64,000 nt of DNA from Diphasiastrum complanatum (lineage: Eukaryota; Streptophyta; Lycopodiopsida; Lycopodiales; Lycopodiaceae). The notes under the pieces are model-generated. The model made no database searches, was not told the DNA's origin, and worked only from the letters and a program-made list of their open reading frames with translations. The translations under genes were made by a program, and so were the position numbers. Every line of letters begins with the position of its first letter. The stretch's first letter is position 1. Shown here piece by piece: positions 30,961 to 41,729 of this stretch. The stretch is from NCBI GenBank assembly GCA_029204225.1, contig CM055107.1, positions 43,026,007 through 43,090,006 of the forward strand. The letters are read 5' to 3'.

Positions 30961-32165
30961 TTAAGCAAGATACAAATATTATGATAAGCAACCTCAACCA
31001 CTTCATGATGCTTTCATCCCTCTAAGAGAGACAACAATCTCTCAAAACAATGTTACATGCAATTGAAAATCACATACAATGGCGAGAGACAAAAACAAAA
31101 TGCTTTCAACCATCACCCAAGACTTCTCCCTCTATTCATAAGGAGTAAGCATGAGACATGAGGGACAATCCCCACAAAGGACATCAACCCCAACATCTCC
31201 CCAAACCACAACCAAGCATTCACTAACTCCCTTCAACAATGAAGCCATCAATCCCTAATCAACTACGCATTACCATCAATGCACAAGCATTTCACTACCA
31301 TACAATCCGAAACAAATAACCTTCAAACACTACTCATCAAGCCAAAGGTAAGAGCATAGCAACCAAGCCAAAGGTAAGCACTCATCCTCAAGCATAGCAA
31401 CCAAGCTCTCTCAAGAAAGCAATCTCCAAATGATTGACATCACTTTCAATCCACTAACTCTCAACATTACAAGACAACTACAATCCAAATCTACTAACCA
31501 TACTCAACCCAACAACCACAAGACAAAACAACACTCTCCAAATCCACTAACACAAGGCAACAACCACAAGACTACATGATACAAGACAACCAACTCTTAA
31601 ACATTATTAACTCCAAAAATACTCAACTCACAAAATACAAAGAGTGGCCTCCCTCTTATAGCAAACCCCAATGGCCCCCCTTCAAAATGAGGTCTTGCCA
31701 ATTTTCATGCCCTTCAAGCCCTTTTTGCCAATTGTCCACACCCTATTTGAAAGTACACCAAGTGCCCTCTATGAGAGAGTGGGGGAGTGGGGCATTCAAA
31801 GCCCTTTCTTGGGTACACCCAAATTTAGCATAGATGGTCATTTTTGTCAAAAGCTAGTGGGTGTACCCTTCAAGTTTTCTAGCCTCCAAGGTGCTTTGGC
31901 ATTTATTATCCAAATTTGGGTGAGGCCCTTTGTCAACCGCTATTTTTGTAGGTGGCCTTCATTTTTCTTCTTGGCACTCCATTTGGTTTCCCCTTAATTT
32001 TTCTGATAGCGTGTATAGATTGGCTCGTTCATTGGTTTTTGCTCTACGGGGTTATCGACTTGATTCGCGTATTTTGCTCATTTATCAAAACTTGCCCAAT
32101 TTTTGCTGTTAGGGTTTCTACGATTTTTTGATATTGCCCACAGTTCACGGTCTTAGTTTTGCATG
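30961..32165. other. unassigned, strand-asymmetric sequence
   Basis: 31000-31620 is A- and C-rich, with a local duplication of GCATAGCAACCAAGC (about 31346 and 31393). 31640-32150 has LTR-like pieces (TACACCCAAATTTAG, CAAGTTTTCTAGCCTCCAAGG) but no identifiable boundary. Confidence 0.35.
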
Positions 32166-33096
32166 ATAAATTTTATCTTCATAATTCGACATGTATGATC
32201 TGGGCGAAGCTCATTACTGTCTAGGTATTCAAATCCAAAGAGACAGAAAGCGAAAGTTGATTTACGTTATTCAACAAAGATACATTCGTAATATGTTGAT
32301 AAGATATAATATGATGAATTGCAAATTAGCTCATTCATCGATGGACCCAAGACTCAAATTGTCAAAGGACCTCAGATGATTAAAGAGAAGAAGTAGTGTG
32401 TGAGTATCCTTATCATTCGATAATAGGATCTCTTATGTATGCGATAATCTGTACCAGACCAAACATAGCTTTTGCAGTCAGTTCCTTAAGTCGGTTTATG
32501 ACTAATTATGGTATTACACATTGGAAGGCTCTTATTAGAGTTTTGAGTTATATTCAAGCTACTATGGACTTATGAATTTGTTATGGAGTAGTCGACATTC
32601 TCAGTCGTTATTCAGATGCAAGTTGGGCAGGAGATGTAGACACTCGTAAATCCACTTCTGGATTTACATTCTTCCTCAACAACAGTCCTATTTCATGGAA
32701 TAATTGCAAGCAAACTTCGATAGCCCTGTCCTCTACTGAATCAGAGTATATCACAGTCTCTCAAGCTACAAAGGAAGCAGTATGATTGAGAAACTTGCTT
32801 TCAAATGTTTGTTTGAAACAATATGCTCCGACAACTTTATTTTGTGATAATCAAAGTACTATTGCTTTATCAGCCAATCATAGATTTCATTCTAGGAGTA
32901 AGCACATTGAAATTAAGTATCACTATGTCAGAATCAAAGTTCTCGACAAAGAGGTAAACTTGCAGAACTGTCGAACGCAATATATGACAGTTGATGTTTT
33001 TACTAAGGCACTAAGCTTGGATGCACACATAAAGTTTTGTGCAGAACTAAGTTTGAAAGTCAAAGCATTCATGGATTCAAATTAAGGGGGAGTGTT
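32166..33096 (+). pseudogene. copia fragment 4: end of reverse transcriptase and RNase H
   Basis: It begins abruptly with FDMYDLGEAHYCLGIQI after a TAA for an expected Gln, then RNMLIRYNMMNCKLAHSSMD, a broken RNase H start, and WAGDVDTRKSTSGFTFFLNN at about 32625. An open piece (32786-33085) follows with CDNQSTIALSANHRFHSRSK, VDVFTKALSLD and a stop. The polypurine tract TTAAGGGGGAG (33083-33096) and LTR start TGTTAGATT come next. It is a relative of element 3 (many identical motifs), truncated at its 5' side. Confidence 0.88.
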
Positions 33097-33500
33097 AGAT
33101 TATTTTACTATCGGGAGTGATTCATCTGAATAATCGATCTTTAATCTACACCATTTCATTATTTAGTTCTGCAATTTTATTCGTGTTTCTACATAGTTTG
33201 CAAAAATACTCGAGAATCGCTCAATCGGTGGCTCCGACATATCAGACAACCTCCAACATATCGGATGATTCCGACGAAAGACATATTCCTCAAATTCGTT
33301 ATCGTTCGTGTTTTACTTACCTTACATTTGCACTCCTTATGCTCGCGTGACAAAATTGCGTTGCTAGTTTTCTCCTTTTCTGGCCTCACCTTTGGCTCCT
33401 ATTCTAACCAAATAAAATTGGAGCAACGTATTTTGCACCATCACTGCCATGGTAGTGACGGTGGAGTGCCCATCTAATGGAGATGGACAATGGTAGCACT
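33097..33500 (+). repeat. start of the 3' LTR of copia fragment 4 (end unresolved)
   Basis: TGTTAGATTATTTTACTATC directly follows the polypurine tract. The right boundary cannot be placed without a second LTR. Confidence 0.55.
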
Positions 33501-33825
33501 CTTTCAAAACAATGCTACCGTTGCCCACAGTTGCATGTGTGGGCCACCAATACACTCCCCCAATAAAATTGTTACAACATGATATGCTTTGCCTTCTTGG
33601 CGCAACGTCATTGATAGCCACCCACTTCGATGCTAACCACGTGTCACAACTAGGACTTGGACTTCTTTTGGTCGTTGATGTCTGCAACGTGGTAGAATCT
33701 GAACGGGTATTCTAAATCCAACGGTGGTGGTGGGGATGAAGTCATCGCGTGCCTTTGAGATTGTAGGCAAGCATCCCGATCCATCGTTTTTTGTGAACCT
33801 CAAGCAAAGAAAGCAGCAAAGAAGC

Positions 33826-35448
33826 ATGGCGACAGGAGGCGGCTTACGCCTTTGCTGCAACACAAATCATCATCAATTCTTCTTCGATCCTTCTCCTCCT
33901 CATCCCAGATCTTCACTCCTTTTCTGCCCACATCTCAAAATCAAAACAAATGCTTACGCCCCTTCATCCTCCCTCACTGGCAATGTTCTTCCTCCTCCTT
34001 CTGGTCGTCGTCCTCCCATGGCAGCACAAAGTTCGATGACAAGTAGCTTCGAGGAGGAACGTGAGAGCCTAGCTGGGTTTGATTTATGCTGCTATTTCTT
34101 TTTCTTCTTGTTGTGTTTTGAGTTAGCTAGTTGGGTGTGATAGAGTACTAGTGTGCCTGCGTTTTATGTTGCTATGTTGGTTTGATGTGCTGATGGGATG
34201 GGGATGGGTTGGCTGTGGATGGGCTCGCAGGCCGAGCAGCCAGAGTAGAGCGGCTCTGGCAGCAATTTTTCTCGGATCCTTCACAGTGGTGGGACAAACG
34301 GTTTGATAAGGTGAGATACAAACTAGACTAAACATTTTATTTTATTCGTTTGTTCTTCCAGCTGCTTTAGGATATGGGGGGGGGGGGTTGAGACAATAAA
34401 TTCTCTCGCCACCGAGCACGCACGCACGATCTTACTTTTATCGGTTTGGTTGGTGAGATTTGTGTGATAGCTTAGTAGTTTACTTTATTGGCATTTGTTG
34501 GAGTTGGTGGTTGAAGGTCCAGCCTTTTGTTGATGATTGCAATCGATTGTATTCCAACATCTGTAATGACTCTAGTACATTGTGAAGCTTTGATCATTGT
34601 AATCTACTTTGTTCCCAGAACTGTGATCATTCCTGTAGATTTGTGAAGGTACTGCTGCTCAGGTTGCATGCTTGTATTTCTTTTCAGACAAATCCGAGAT
34701 TTCCCGACTTCAAACATAAGAGTGCAAAGAAGGCACTCTGGATCGACAATAGGTTCAGTCCTCCTTGGGTACACGCCAGGCTAGCTGCCATGGTACGAGG
34801 CCAAGAAGAGGGGCAATCCGGTTTTCCAACACGTGAAATTTCTGGTATGCTTCTATTTTCTCATGTTTTCTTTCTTCAGCAGCATTGCCCGGCTGAGGAG
34901 AGAGATCTGAGGTCAAGTATACATTCCAAAGCTCTAATGCACGTTGGTTAAGGGCATGCAGGAAGAGTAGTTAAATTGGAACAGCTTTGGCAGGAGTATT
35001 TTTCAGATCCATCCCAGTGGTGGGACAACAGATTTATTAAGGTGTGGCTACCCATCTTCACGCCCATTGAAGATGACTTGTAAACTGAGGCTGTGAGAAT
35101 GGCTGTAATCCGATTTCAGGCTTCCATTGCTTTGGCTAATCACTTTTTACGTAAGCCCAGTAAAAAGTTTTGTAATGGTGCTATGGTATATGAGGCTGAT
35201 TGGTTATTGTAGTCATTATCCCCCCAAGTTGAAGCTACGCTTGCTGATCTGTGTCCTGTTGGTAGAAAAGTCCGAAGTACCCAGACTTTACACATAAGAC
35301 TACACATGAGGGCCTATGGATTGAAGGTTGGATGAACCCCACCTGGATTAAAGCAAAGATGGCCACTATGGCATTGGGTCAGATACAATCTGGTGGCACA
35401 ATGAGATCGGGGTATGGTTTTAACCCAGTGTGGACTGTGGAGCTCTAG
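33826..35448 (+). CDS. OSB-like protein with two PDF motifs (five exons)
   Basis: Predicted exons are 33826-34060, 34231-34310, 34688-34844, 34962-35041 and 35266-35448. All introns are GT..AG, phases agree, and the total is 735 bp (244 residues). Exon 1 encodes a Ser/Pro/His-rich N-terminus (MATGGGLRLCCNTNHHQFFF) that may be an organelle transit peptide. Exons 2+3 and 4+5 each encode one PDF motif: LWQQFFSDPSQWWDKRFDK with RFPDFKHKSAKKALWID, and LWQEYFSDPSQWWDNRFIK with KYPDFTHKTTHEGLWIE. Known OSB proteins bind single-stranded organelle DNA through an SSB-type OB fold plus PDF motifs. No OB fold is visible here, so this is a PDF-only relative. Exons 2 and 4 are both exactly 80 bp, pointing to tandem exon-pair duplication. 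The PPR gene starts 130 bp downstream. I chose the second ATG of the open frame (33826) because the leader upstream lies in a non-coding context. Confidence 0.8.
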
Positions 35449-35577
35449 GCTCAGGGCTGTGTGTACTGCATGTCTTATACGTTTTTGGCCTTTCGAAATT
35501 TACACTGTTTTCATTTTTCTTCATAATCAATATGTAAATCATGCAGGGTTCTTGACTCCTCTTGCAATGGTGATAAC

Positions 35578-38571
35578 ATGAGCAAACTCTGTCGTGAAGG
35601 GCGATTGAAAGAGGCATTGCATATGATGGAACTTATGGTCCAGCAAAATGCTCAAGCTCCAATCAAGGCCTATATTGGCCTCTTGAAGGTGTGTGCCAGA
35701 AGGAAAGCCCTCGCTGAGGGCAAGAGAGTGCATTCCCTCATAGTCCAAAGTGGATTTGATTCTGACATTTTCATAGGGAACACCCTTATTTACATGTACT
35801 CAAAGTGTGGTAGTGAGTTGGACGCACGCGAAGTATTTAACACAATGCCTGAGCGCAATGTGTTTTCATGGACTGCCATCATCTCAGCATATGCTAATCA
35901 TGGACAAGGTGAGGAGGCTATAAATCTATTTCAGCAGATGCAACAGACAGGCATAGCACCAGATAAGGTTGCATTTGTTGTTGTCCTAAAAGCTTGTGCC
36001 AGGATTGCAGCTCTGGAACAGGGAAAACAGCTCCACTTTGACATCATTAAAAGAGACCTTGAATTAGATGTGATTTTAGGGAACACTCTTGTTGACATGT
36101 ATGCAAAATGCGGTTGCATAGAGCAAGCACGTGAAACATTCAACAAAATGAGTGAACGAGATGTAGTTTCATGGAGTGTGATGATTGCGGGATATGCAGA
36201 GAATGGGCTTGGAAAGGAGGCCCTTGCTGTATATGAGCAAATGAAACAGGAAGGTGTGCAGCCAGATAATGTCACATATAGTATTCTCCTAAAAGCATGT
36301 GCCAGCATTGCAGCCCTGGAACAGGGCAAGCAGGTGCATTCTGACATAAAGAGAAGTGGCTTTGAGCCAGATGTAGTTGTAGGGAACACCCTTCTTGACA
36401 TGTATGCAAAATGTGGGTGCATAGAGAGTGCACGTGAGGTGTTCAGCAAAATGAGTGAACGAGATGTGGTTTCATGGAATTCCATGATTGCAGGATATTC
36501 ACAGAATGGGTTTGGCAAGGAGGCCCTTGCTCTCTACGAGCAAATGAAACAGGAAGGTCTGCAGCCAAACAATGTTACATATGTTATTCTCCTAAAAGCA
36601 TGCTCCAGCATTGGAGCTTTGGAACAGGGTAAGCAGATTCATTCCGACATAATCAGAAGGGGCTTTGAGTCAGAGGTGATTGTAGGGAACACCCTTGTTG
36701 ACATGTATGCAAAAGGCGGTTGCATAGAGCATGCACGTCAGGCGTTCAACAAAATAAGTGAACCAGATGTAGTTTCATGGAGTACGATGCTTGCAGGATA
36801 TGCACAGAACTGGCTTGGCAAGGACGCCATTGTTCTGTATGAGCAAATGAAACAGCAAGGTGTGAAGCCAAGCAATGTCACATATGTAATTCTCCTGAAC
36901 ACATGTGCGATCTTTGCAGCCCTGGAACAGGGCAAGCAGCTCCATGCTGATATCATCAGAAGTGGCTGTGAGTCAGATTTGATAGTAGGGAATACCCTTG
37001 TTGACATGTATGCAAAATGTGGGTGTATAGAGCATGCACGTGAGGTGTTCGACAAAATGAGTGAACGAGATGTGATTTCATGGAATTCGATGATTGCGGG
37101 ATATGCAAAATCCGGGTGCATACCGGATGCACGCCAATTGTTCAACAACATGGATGAACGAGATGTGGTGTCATGGAATGTGATGATTGCAGCATATGCA
37201 CAGCACGGCCTTGAGGAGGAAGCCCTTGCTCTGTACGAGCAAATGAAGCTGGAAGGTGTACAGATAAACGATGTCACTTTTGTTGTTCTCCTGAAAGCAT
37301 GTGCCAGCATTGCAGCCCTGGAAAAGGGCAAACAGCTCCATTCCCACATCATCAAAAGTGGCTTTGAGTCGGATGTGATTGTGGGTAGTACCCTTATTGA
37401 CATGTATGCAAAATGTGGGTGCATAGAGAATGCGTGTGAAGTGTTCAAGAATGTGAACGAACGAGATGTGGTGTCATGGAATGCAATGATTGCAGGATAT
37501 ACGCAGCATGGGCTTGGAAAGGATGCGCTTGCTCTGTATGAGCAAATGAGACAGGAAGGTGTGCAGCCAGACAATGTCACATATGTTGTTCTTGTAAAAG
37601 CATGTGCAAGTATTGCAGCCCTGGAACAGGGCAAGCAGCTTCATTCTGACATCATCAGAAGTGGATCTGCGACAGATATGATTGTAGGCAACACCCTTGT
37701 TGACATGTATGCAAAATGCGGGTGCATAGAGCTTGCACGTCATGTTTTCGACAAAATAAGTGAACGGGATTTGATTTCATGGAGTGCAATGATTGCGGGA
37801 TATATACAGCAAGGCCTTAGCAAGGAGGCCCTTTCTCTGTATGAGCAAATGAAACAGGAAGGTGTGAAGCCAGATGATGTCACGTATGCTCTTCTTCTGA
37901 AAGCGTGTGCAAGTGTTGCAGCCCTGGAACAGGGCAAGCAGCTCCATTCCGACATCATAAAAAGTGGGTTCGAGTCGGATGTGATTGTGGGTAGTGCACT
38001 TGTTGACATGTATGCAAAATGTGGGAGCATAGAGTATGCACGCAAATCATTCAACAACATGCATGAACGGGATGTGGTGTCATGGAATGCAATGATTGCA
38101 GGATATGCCCAGCAAGGGCTTGGTAAGGAGGCTTTCACACTTTTGGAGCAAATGCAAAGGGAAGGCACGAAGCCTAATGACGTCACGTATGTGAGTGTTC
38201 TCACTGCATGCAGCCATTGTGGTCTAGTGGATGAAGGTTGTCACCTCTTTGATTCCATGTGTAAAGATCATGGTGTCATACCAACCATGGATCACTATGC
38301 CTGTATGGTCGACCTTCTGGGCCGTGCAGGGTACCTGGCTGATGCCGAGGACTTAATCAACAAAATGCCAATTCCCCCTGATGCTGTGGTTTGGAAGACT
38401 TTGATGGGTGCTGCCAGAAACCATGGGAATGTGGAAATAGGAAGACGAGCTTTTAATCATGTTGTGAAGTTGGAACCAGAAAATCCTGCAGCTTATGTGC
38501 TGCTATCAAACATTTACGCAGCAGCTAGCAGCACAATTGGAATAGCAAACTTACGAAAAGAAATTATGTAG
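35578..38571 (+). CDS. PLS-class pentatricopeptide repeat protein, 997 codons
   Basis: One uninterrupted frame encodes about eight successive modules of roughly 101 residues. Each follows GKQ(L/V)HSDII.SGFESDVIVG, NTLVDMYAKCGCIE.AREVF, SERDVVSWNAMIAGYAQ.G and EALALYEQMKQEGVQPDNVT. The fifth module has an extra 31-residue repeat. It ends with HYACMVDLLGRAGYLADAED and an E1-like region (LEPENPAAYVLLSNIYAAA). Such proteins bind organelle RNA and specify C-to-U editing or processing sites. The repeats are unusually alike (period about 303 bp). No transit peptide is seen at the ATG. The frame is open upstream to an acceptor-like site (TGCAG at 35542-35546), so a 5' exon is possible. The frame stops at TAG 38569-38571, and E2/DYW sequence continues in other frames. 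The long open frames on the opposite strand are shadows of the repeats. Confidence 0.92.
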   Translation: MSKLCREGRLKEALHMMELMVQQNAQAPIKAYIGLLKVCARRKALAEGKRVHSLIVQSGFDSDIFIGNTLIYMYSKCGSELDAREVFNTMPERNVFSWTAIISAYANHGQGEEAINLFQQMQQTGIAPDKVAFVVVLKACARIAALEQGKQLHFDIIKRDLELDVILGNTLVDMYAKCGCIEQARETFNKMSERDVVSWSVMIAGYAENGLGKEALAVYEQMKQEGVQPDNVTYSILLKACASIAALEQGKQVHSDIKRSGFEPDVVVGNTLLDMYAKCGCIESAREVFSKMSERDVVSWNSMIAGYSQNGFGKEALALYEQMKQEGLQPNNVTYVILLKACSSIGALEQGKQIHSDIIRRGFESEVIVGNTLVDMYAKGGCIEHARQAFNKISEPDVVSWSTMLAGYAQNWLGKDAIVLYEQMKQQGVKPSNVTYVILLNTCAIFAALEQGKQLHADIIRSGCESDLIVGNTLVDMYAKCGCIEHAREVFDKMSERDVISWNSMIAGYAKSGCIPDARQLFNNMDERDVVSWNVMIAAYAQHGLEEEALALYEQMKLEGVQINDVTFVVLLKACASIAALEKGKQLHSHIIKSGFESDVIVGSTLIDMYAKCGCIENACEVFKNVNERDVVSWNAMIAGYTQHGLGKDALALYEQMRQEGVQPDNVTYVVLVKACASIAALEQGKQLHSDIIRSGSATDMIVGNTLVDMYAKCGCIELARHVFDKISERDLISWSAMIAGYIQQGLSKEALSLYEQMKQEGVKPDDVTYALLLKACASVAALEQGKQLHSDIIKSGFESDVIVGSALVDMYAKCGSIEYARKSFNNMHERDVVSWNAMIAGYAQQGLGKEAFTLLEQMQREGTKPNDVTYVSVLTACSHCGLVDEGCHLFDSMCKDHGVIPTMDHYACMVDLLGRAGYLADAEDLINKMPIPPDAVVWKTLMGAARNHGNVEIGRRAFNHVVKLEPENPAAYVLLSNIYAAASSTIGIANLRKEIM

Positions 38572-38963
38572 GTGTGAAAACATTGCCCGGATGCAGCTGG
38601 ATTGCAGTTGACATCCAGGTGCATGCCTTTCTTGTATGCCATGCAACTCGTCCCCAAAGCAAGGAGGTTGGACCGAATTGGCTAGATTTGCAGGTTGTAG
38701 GCCTGATTTGAGCTTTTTGCTGCATAATGTGGCGGATGAGGAGAAGCAGATTGCTTGGACTGAACACTCTGAGAAGCTGGCCTCTGCTTTTGGGCTCATC
38801 AGCACGCCCCATGGGACACCTATCCGCTTCAAAAATAACCTTCAGGTGTGCTCTGACTGCCAGAATTCTCAGACTTGAGATCATTGCAAGGGATACAGTC
38901 AATTCCACCTTTTCAAGGATGAGTTGTGTTCCTGTGGGGACTGTTGGTGATGAAAGTGAAGAA
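38572..38963 (+). pseudogene. frameshifted E2/DYW tail of the PPR gene
   Basis: Directly after the stop, other frames carry the expected tail in order: GVKTLPGCSWIAVDIQVHAF (E2/PGCSW box, about 38574), then PDLSFLLHNVADEEKQ, HSEKLASAFGLIS (HxE deaminase zinc and catalytic motif, about 38760) and VCSDCQ (CxxC zinc ligands, about 38852). After further shifts comes FHLFKDELCSCGDCW ending in TGA near 38950, so the usual DYW ending is DCW. At least four shifts are needed to read it through. Either the gene has lost its own deaminase and encodes a shorter PLS-E1 protein, or small unrecognised introns or errors exist. Confidence 0.75.
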
Positions 38964-39062
38964 AGGCATGCACTGAGTTATTTGGAAAGGAAGAAGGCTC
39001 GGTCTTGGAGCTTTTTGGCATCTTTGGTTCACATACCAAATTCCTGTACTGTCTTAGCCTGA

Positions 39063-40922
39063 TTTCATACAATTTGATGTCCCTTATCTTTTTAATTTGT
39101 ATGGTAGAAAGGAAATTGTATAGAGTTAAAATATAGCACTGTGATCCCCATTGTCGAGGAATGACAATTTTAATGGTGTTGTGGGTTTCTTCATTGTACT
39201 AGGATAATACAAGTTATGGACCTCCTCCACTTTCTGTCCATTTCTGTTGTTGAGTTTATAATATATATTGATGGTGCAGTGTACAAAGTAGACGATACGA
39301 TGAATGAATTACAAGATTAATCGGTTTAATCTGTTAGTGTAGAGACAGTATCAACAAAATTGGGCCTTAGCTTTGAAAATAGCTCATTTTGATGTTAAAT
39401 ATCACTCACAAATTAGTTTGATTTTCAAATCTTCCCTGTATGCTCAATAATATCTAGTATGTCACACATGCACACAAATCTGTTTTTGTTTTTGGAATCA
39501 TCATACACAGAAAAAGAGCCATAAAAGCCACATGCCTGAAATTGGACCATGCATGGAAGAGCTTAATTTTTTCAACATGTGCACCAAGAAATTGGAGTTG
39601 ATGCCCATCATTTAGGAGCAACAAGATCGAAAAAATATGCTACTAGAGGAAGATTTGAAGATTGGGAGCTTCTGATTTGCCCTCATCAAAATTATCTCTC
39701 ACTTTGCATCTTCCTAAACCTCCTATTCCCTTTGGCTTGCCTATTTTCTTCATAGCCACTTTATTTCATACCATACTAAGTCCACTGTTACGGGGTTGCA
39801 TCAAAAGGAAGAAGTAGATTCACCATGCTTTCAATGTTCTCTCTTGCATCTATTATATAGAAAATTGAGCTAATATTACATGCAATTGACCAAAAGATGG
39901 ATGAGATTGGGCAATATTTCAACACAAATTAGATCTATAAAATATGATGTAAATCATTGAAAGTGGGAGCATTATTTAAATGGAAATGCCATTATTTGCG
40001 GAGGACTATAAGTGAGCAACAAAATTTTGAGAGCACAGAGGTAGAAAAGGGATTCATGTCCTCAACAAGAGGTCTACATCGTGAGAGAACTCATAATGGT
40101 TCAAACTTGCACCTGCTACGGATTTTTAAAGTCTTCACTTCCTTTTGTGCTTGCACATGTGTCCACAATGGTACTAGTACCTCCAAATGTTTTGATTACA
40201 TTTTATGCATTCATGCCAAAATCATTGAGCATATTGTTGTTCTATAAAGCTATTGAATCACATGAAGAGCTACATGTGGCAAGGTCTAATGTCGCAATTC
40301 ATAGTGATATTGGACAACAAGAAGTGACTAAGCACAATTGATATCTTCAATAAATGCTGAAAGGAAAGATGAAGACTATCAATGCAACTCAAGGATTACA
40401 ACTAGTGAGTTCATGAGGTGAGAGAGGCTTTGACAACTCATTTATGCATGTAGACCCTCCTTATTTATTGGTAAGATAATTTTAATGGTAGTCCTAAGAG
40501 GGACTTCAAGACCAAAATACTTGCAAATTTTTTACGAATGCATGTTTTTGGTGTGTGTAAAGAATGGATTGGTAGTTTTGGAGGGTGCGTCAATCTCTAT
40601 CCAAGAGGTGACAAGGCAATAGATGTGTCGGACCTCCATAGTTGCCCAAGGAACATCTCCCATAATACTCGTGATGCAATTTCTTACTTAGAGTTGGGAA
40701 AAAAATTTAAAATATAGCTTGTAAATATTATAATATCTTTGTTGCAAGGTGACCAATATTTGTGCAATAGCATGAAATTCATCAACAAGGGAATGAAGGG
40801 AATGTGAAGCAAATGTGACAAGCCTTGGTACTTTTTAGAGGCATTGATGGAGGGAGAAAGATGGCCTTCTCCATATATGGGGTTCATGCTAGTATTGCCT
40901 TTAATATAATTGCCTCAAGGTC
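39063..40922. other. intergenic, unassigned
   Basis: No recognisable gene. A short open frame at 39957-40247 (96 codons) lacks motifs. The start probably contains the 3' end of the PPR transcript. Confidence 0.4.
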
Positions 40923-41075
40923 AAAGAATTTTTTTCTTTTTTCTTTTTACCGAGGGGGGACGGGGGGGTCATTTCATTCTCCGAGGCCATTCCGTCGGGG
41001 AAGGGCCTTCTGTTGAGGGCTATAGCCCAAGGCGGAAGGCCCTTACCACGGCGGAAAAAAATTCTTTTTTCTTTT

Positions 41076-41127
<52 letters not shown>

Positions 41128-41280
41128 GGTTTCATTCTCCAAGGCCATTCCGTCGGGGAAGGGCCTTCAGTTAAGGGCTATAGCCCAAGGCGGAAGGCCC
41201 TTACCACGGCAAAATGGCCGAGGATGTGACCTTGCCATGAAAACTTCTTTTACTTTTTTTTTCTTTTTTTTGCCGTAATT
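40923..41280. repeat. tandemly duplicated hairpin unit with a 47-base G run
   Basis: Two copies of an approximately 130-bp unit (40935-41051 and 41071-41209) each begin with CTTTTTACCG plus a G run. Each carries a strong palindrome: CCGT..GGAAGGGCCTTC, GGGCTATAGCCC in the loop centre, then GGAAGGCCCTTACCACGG (40992-41051 and 41150-41209). In the second copy the G run is 47 bases (41080-41126). The Gly-rich open frame across it is an artefact. Confidence 0.85.
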
Positions 41281-41559
41281 TTTTTTTCATGTACACCTTA
41301 AGGGCGGAAGGTGCACTTAAAAAAATGTACATTTTTTACTGCACCTTCTGACATCCGTAAGGATTCTTTGTGAGTATTCCGCCCATTTTTGGGCTCATTA
41401 AAAAGCAGAATATGTCACTGATTTTAAAAAAAAAAAATTGATGCCCATTTCAGACGCGCGTCAATCCGCGTCAGCCTGCCACATTGCACTTTTGACTGGT
41501 CCAAAAAAAGTCGAAGTGCTGATTATGCTTTATAAATGGCATGTGGAAAAGTCAAAGAA

Positions 41560-41670
41560 TCCATTACGCAATGGAATGGGCCGGCGGCTCCAGACCTCAC
41601 CTAAATTTTTTTTGGAAAGCCTTATTGCGCAAAATGGCCTGTGCCCGGCCCATTCCATAGTACATAAGGT
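41560..41670. repeat. palindrome GGAATGGGCCGG
   Basis: TGGAATGGGCCGG (41572-41584) is repeated in reverse complement as CCGGCCCATTCCA (41645-41657). ATTACGCAAT and ATTGCGCAA also appear on the two sides. Together with the hairpins at 40992-41209 and an AGGTGCA inverted pair at 41316-41346, this makes 41.0-41.7 kb a cluster of palindromes, possibly one old foldback element. Confidence 0.55.
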
Positions 41671-41729
41671 GCATGTAGATTTTTTTTTAAAAAAGCGAGG
41701 TGCATAGATTTCGTGCAAGGAGGTGCCTC

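Noticed and set aside
33724-34140. A single-exon 138-codon gene
   Set aside because: Its second Met begins exon 1 of the OSB-like gene, and the later part reads through the GTGAGA donor at 34061 into intron sequence.
35931-38204. Long open frames on the minus strand across the PPR gene (up to 298 codons)
   Set aside because: They are antisense shadows of the repeat modules. Their sequences repeat with the same 303-bp period and have no motif of their own.
40910-41278. Gly-rich open frame on the plus strand
   Set aside because: It is the 47-base G run and its flanks translated; no independent coding signal.
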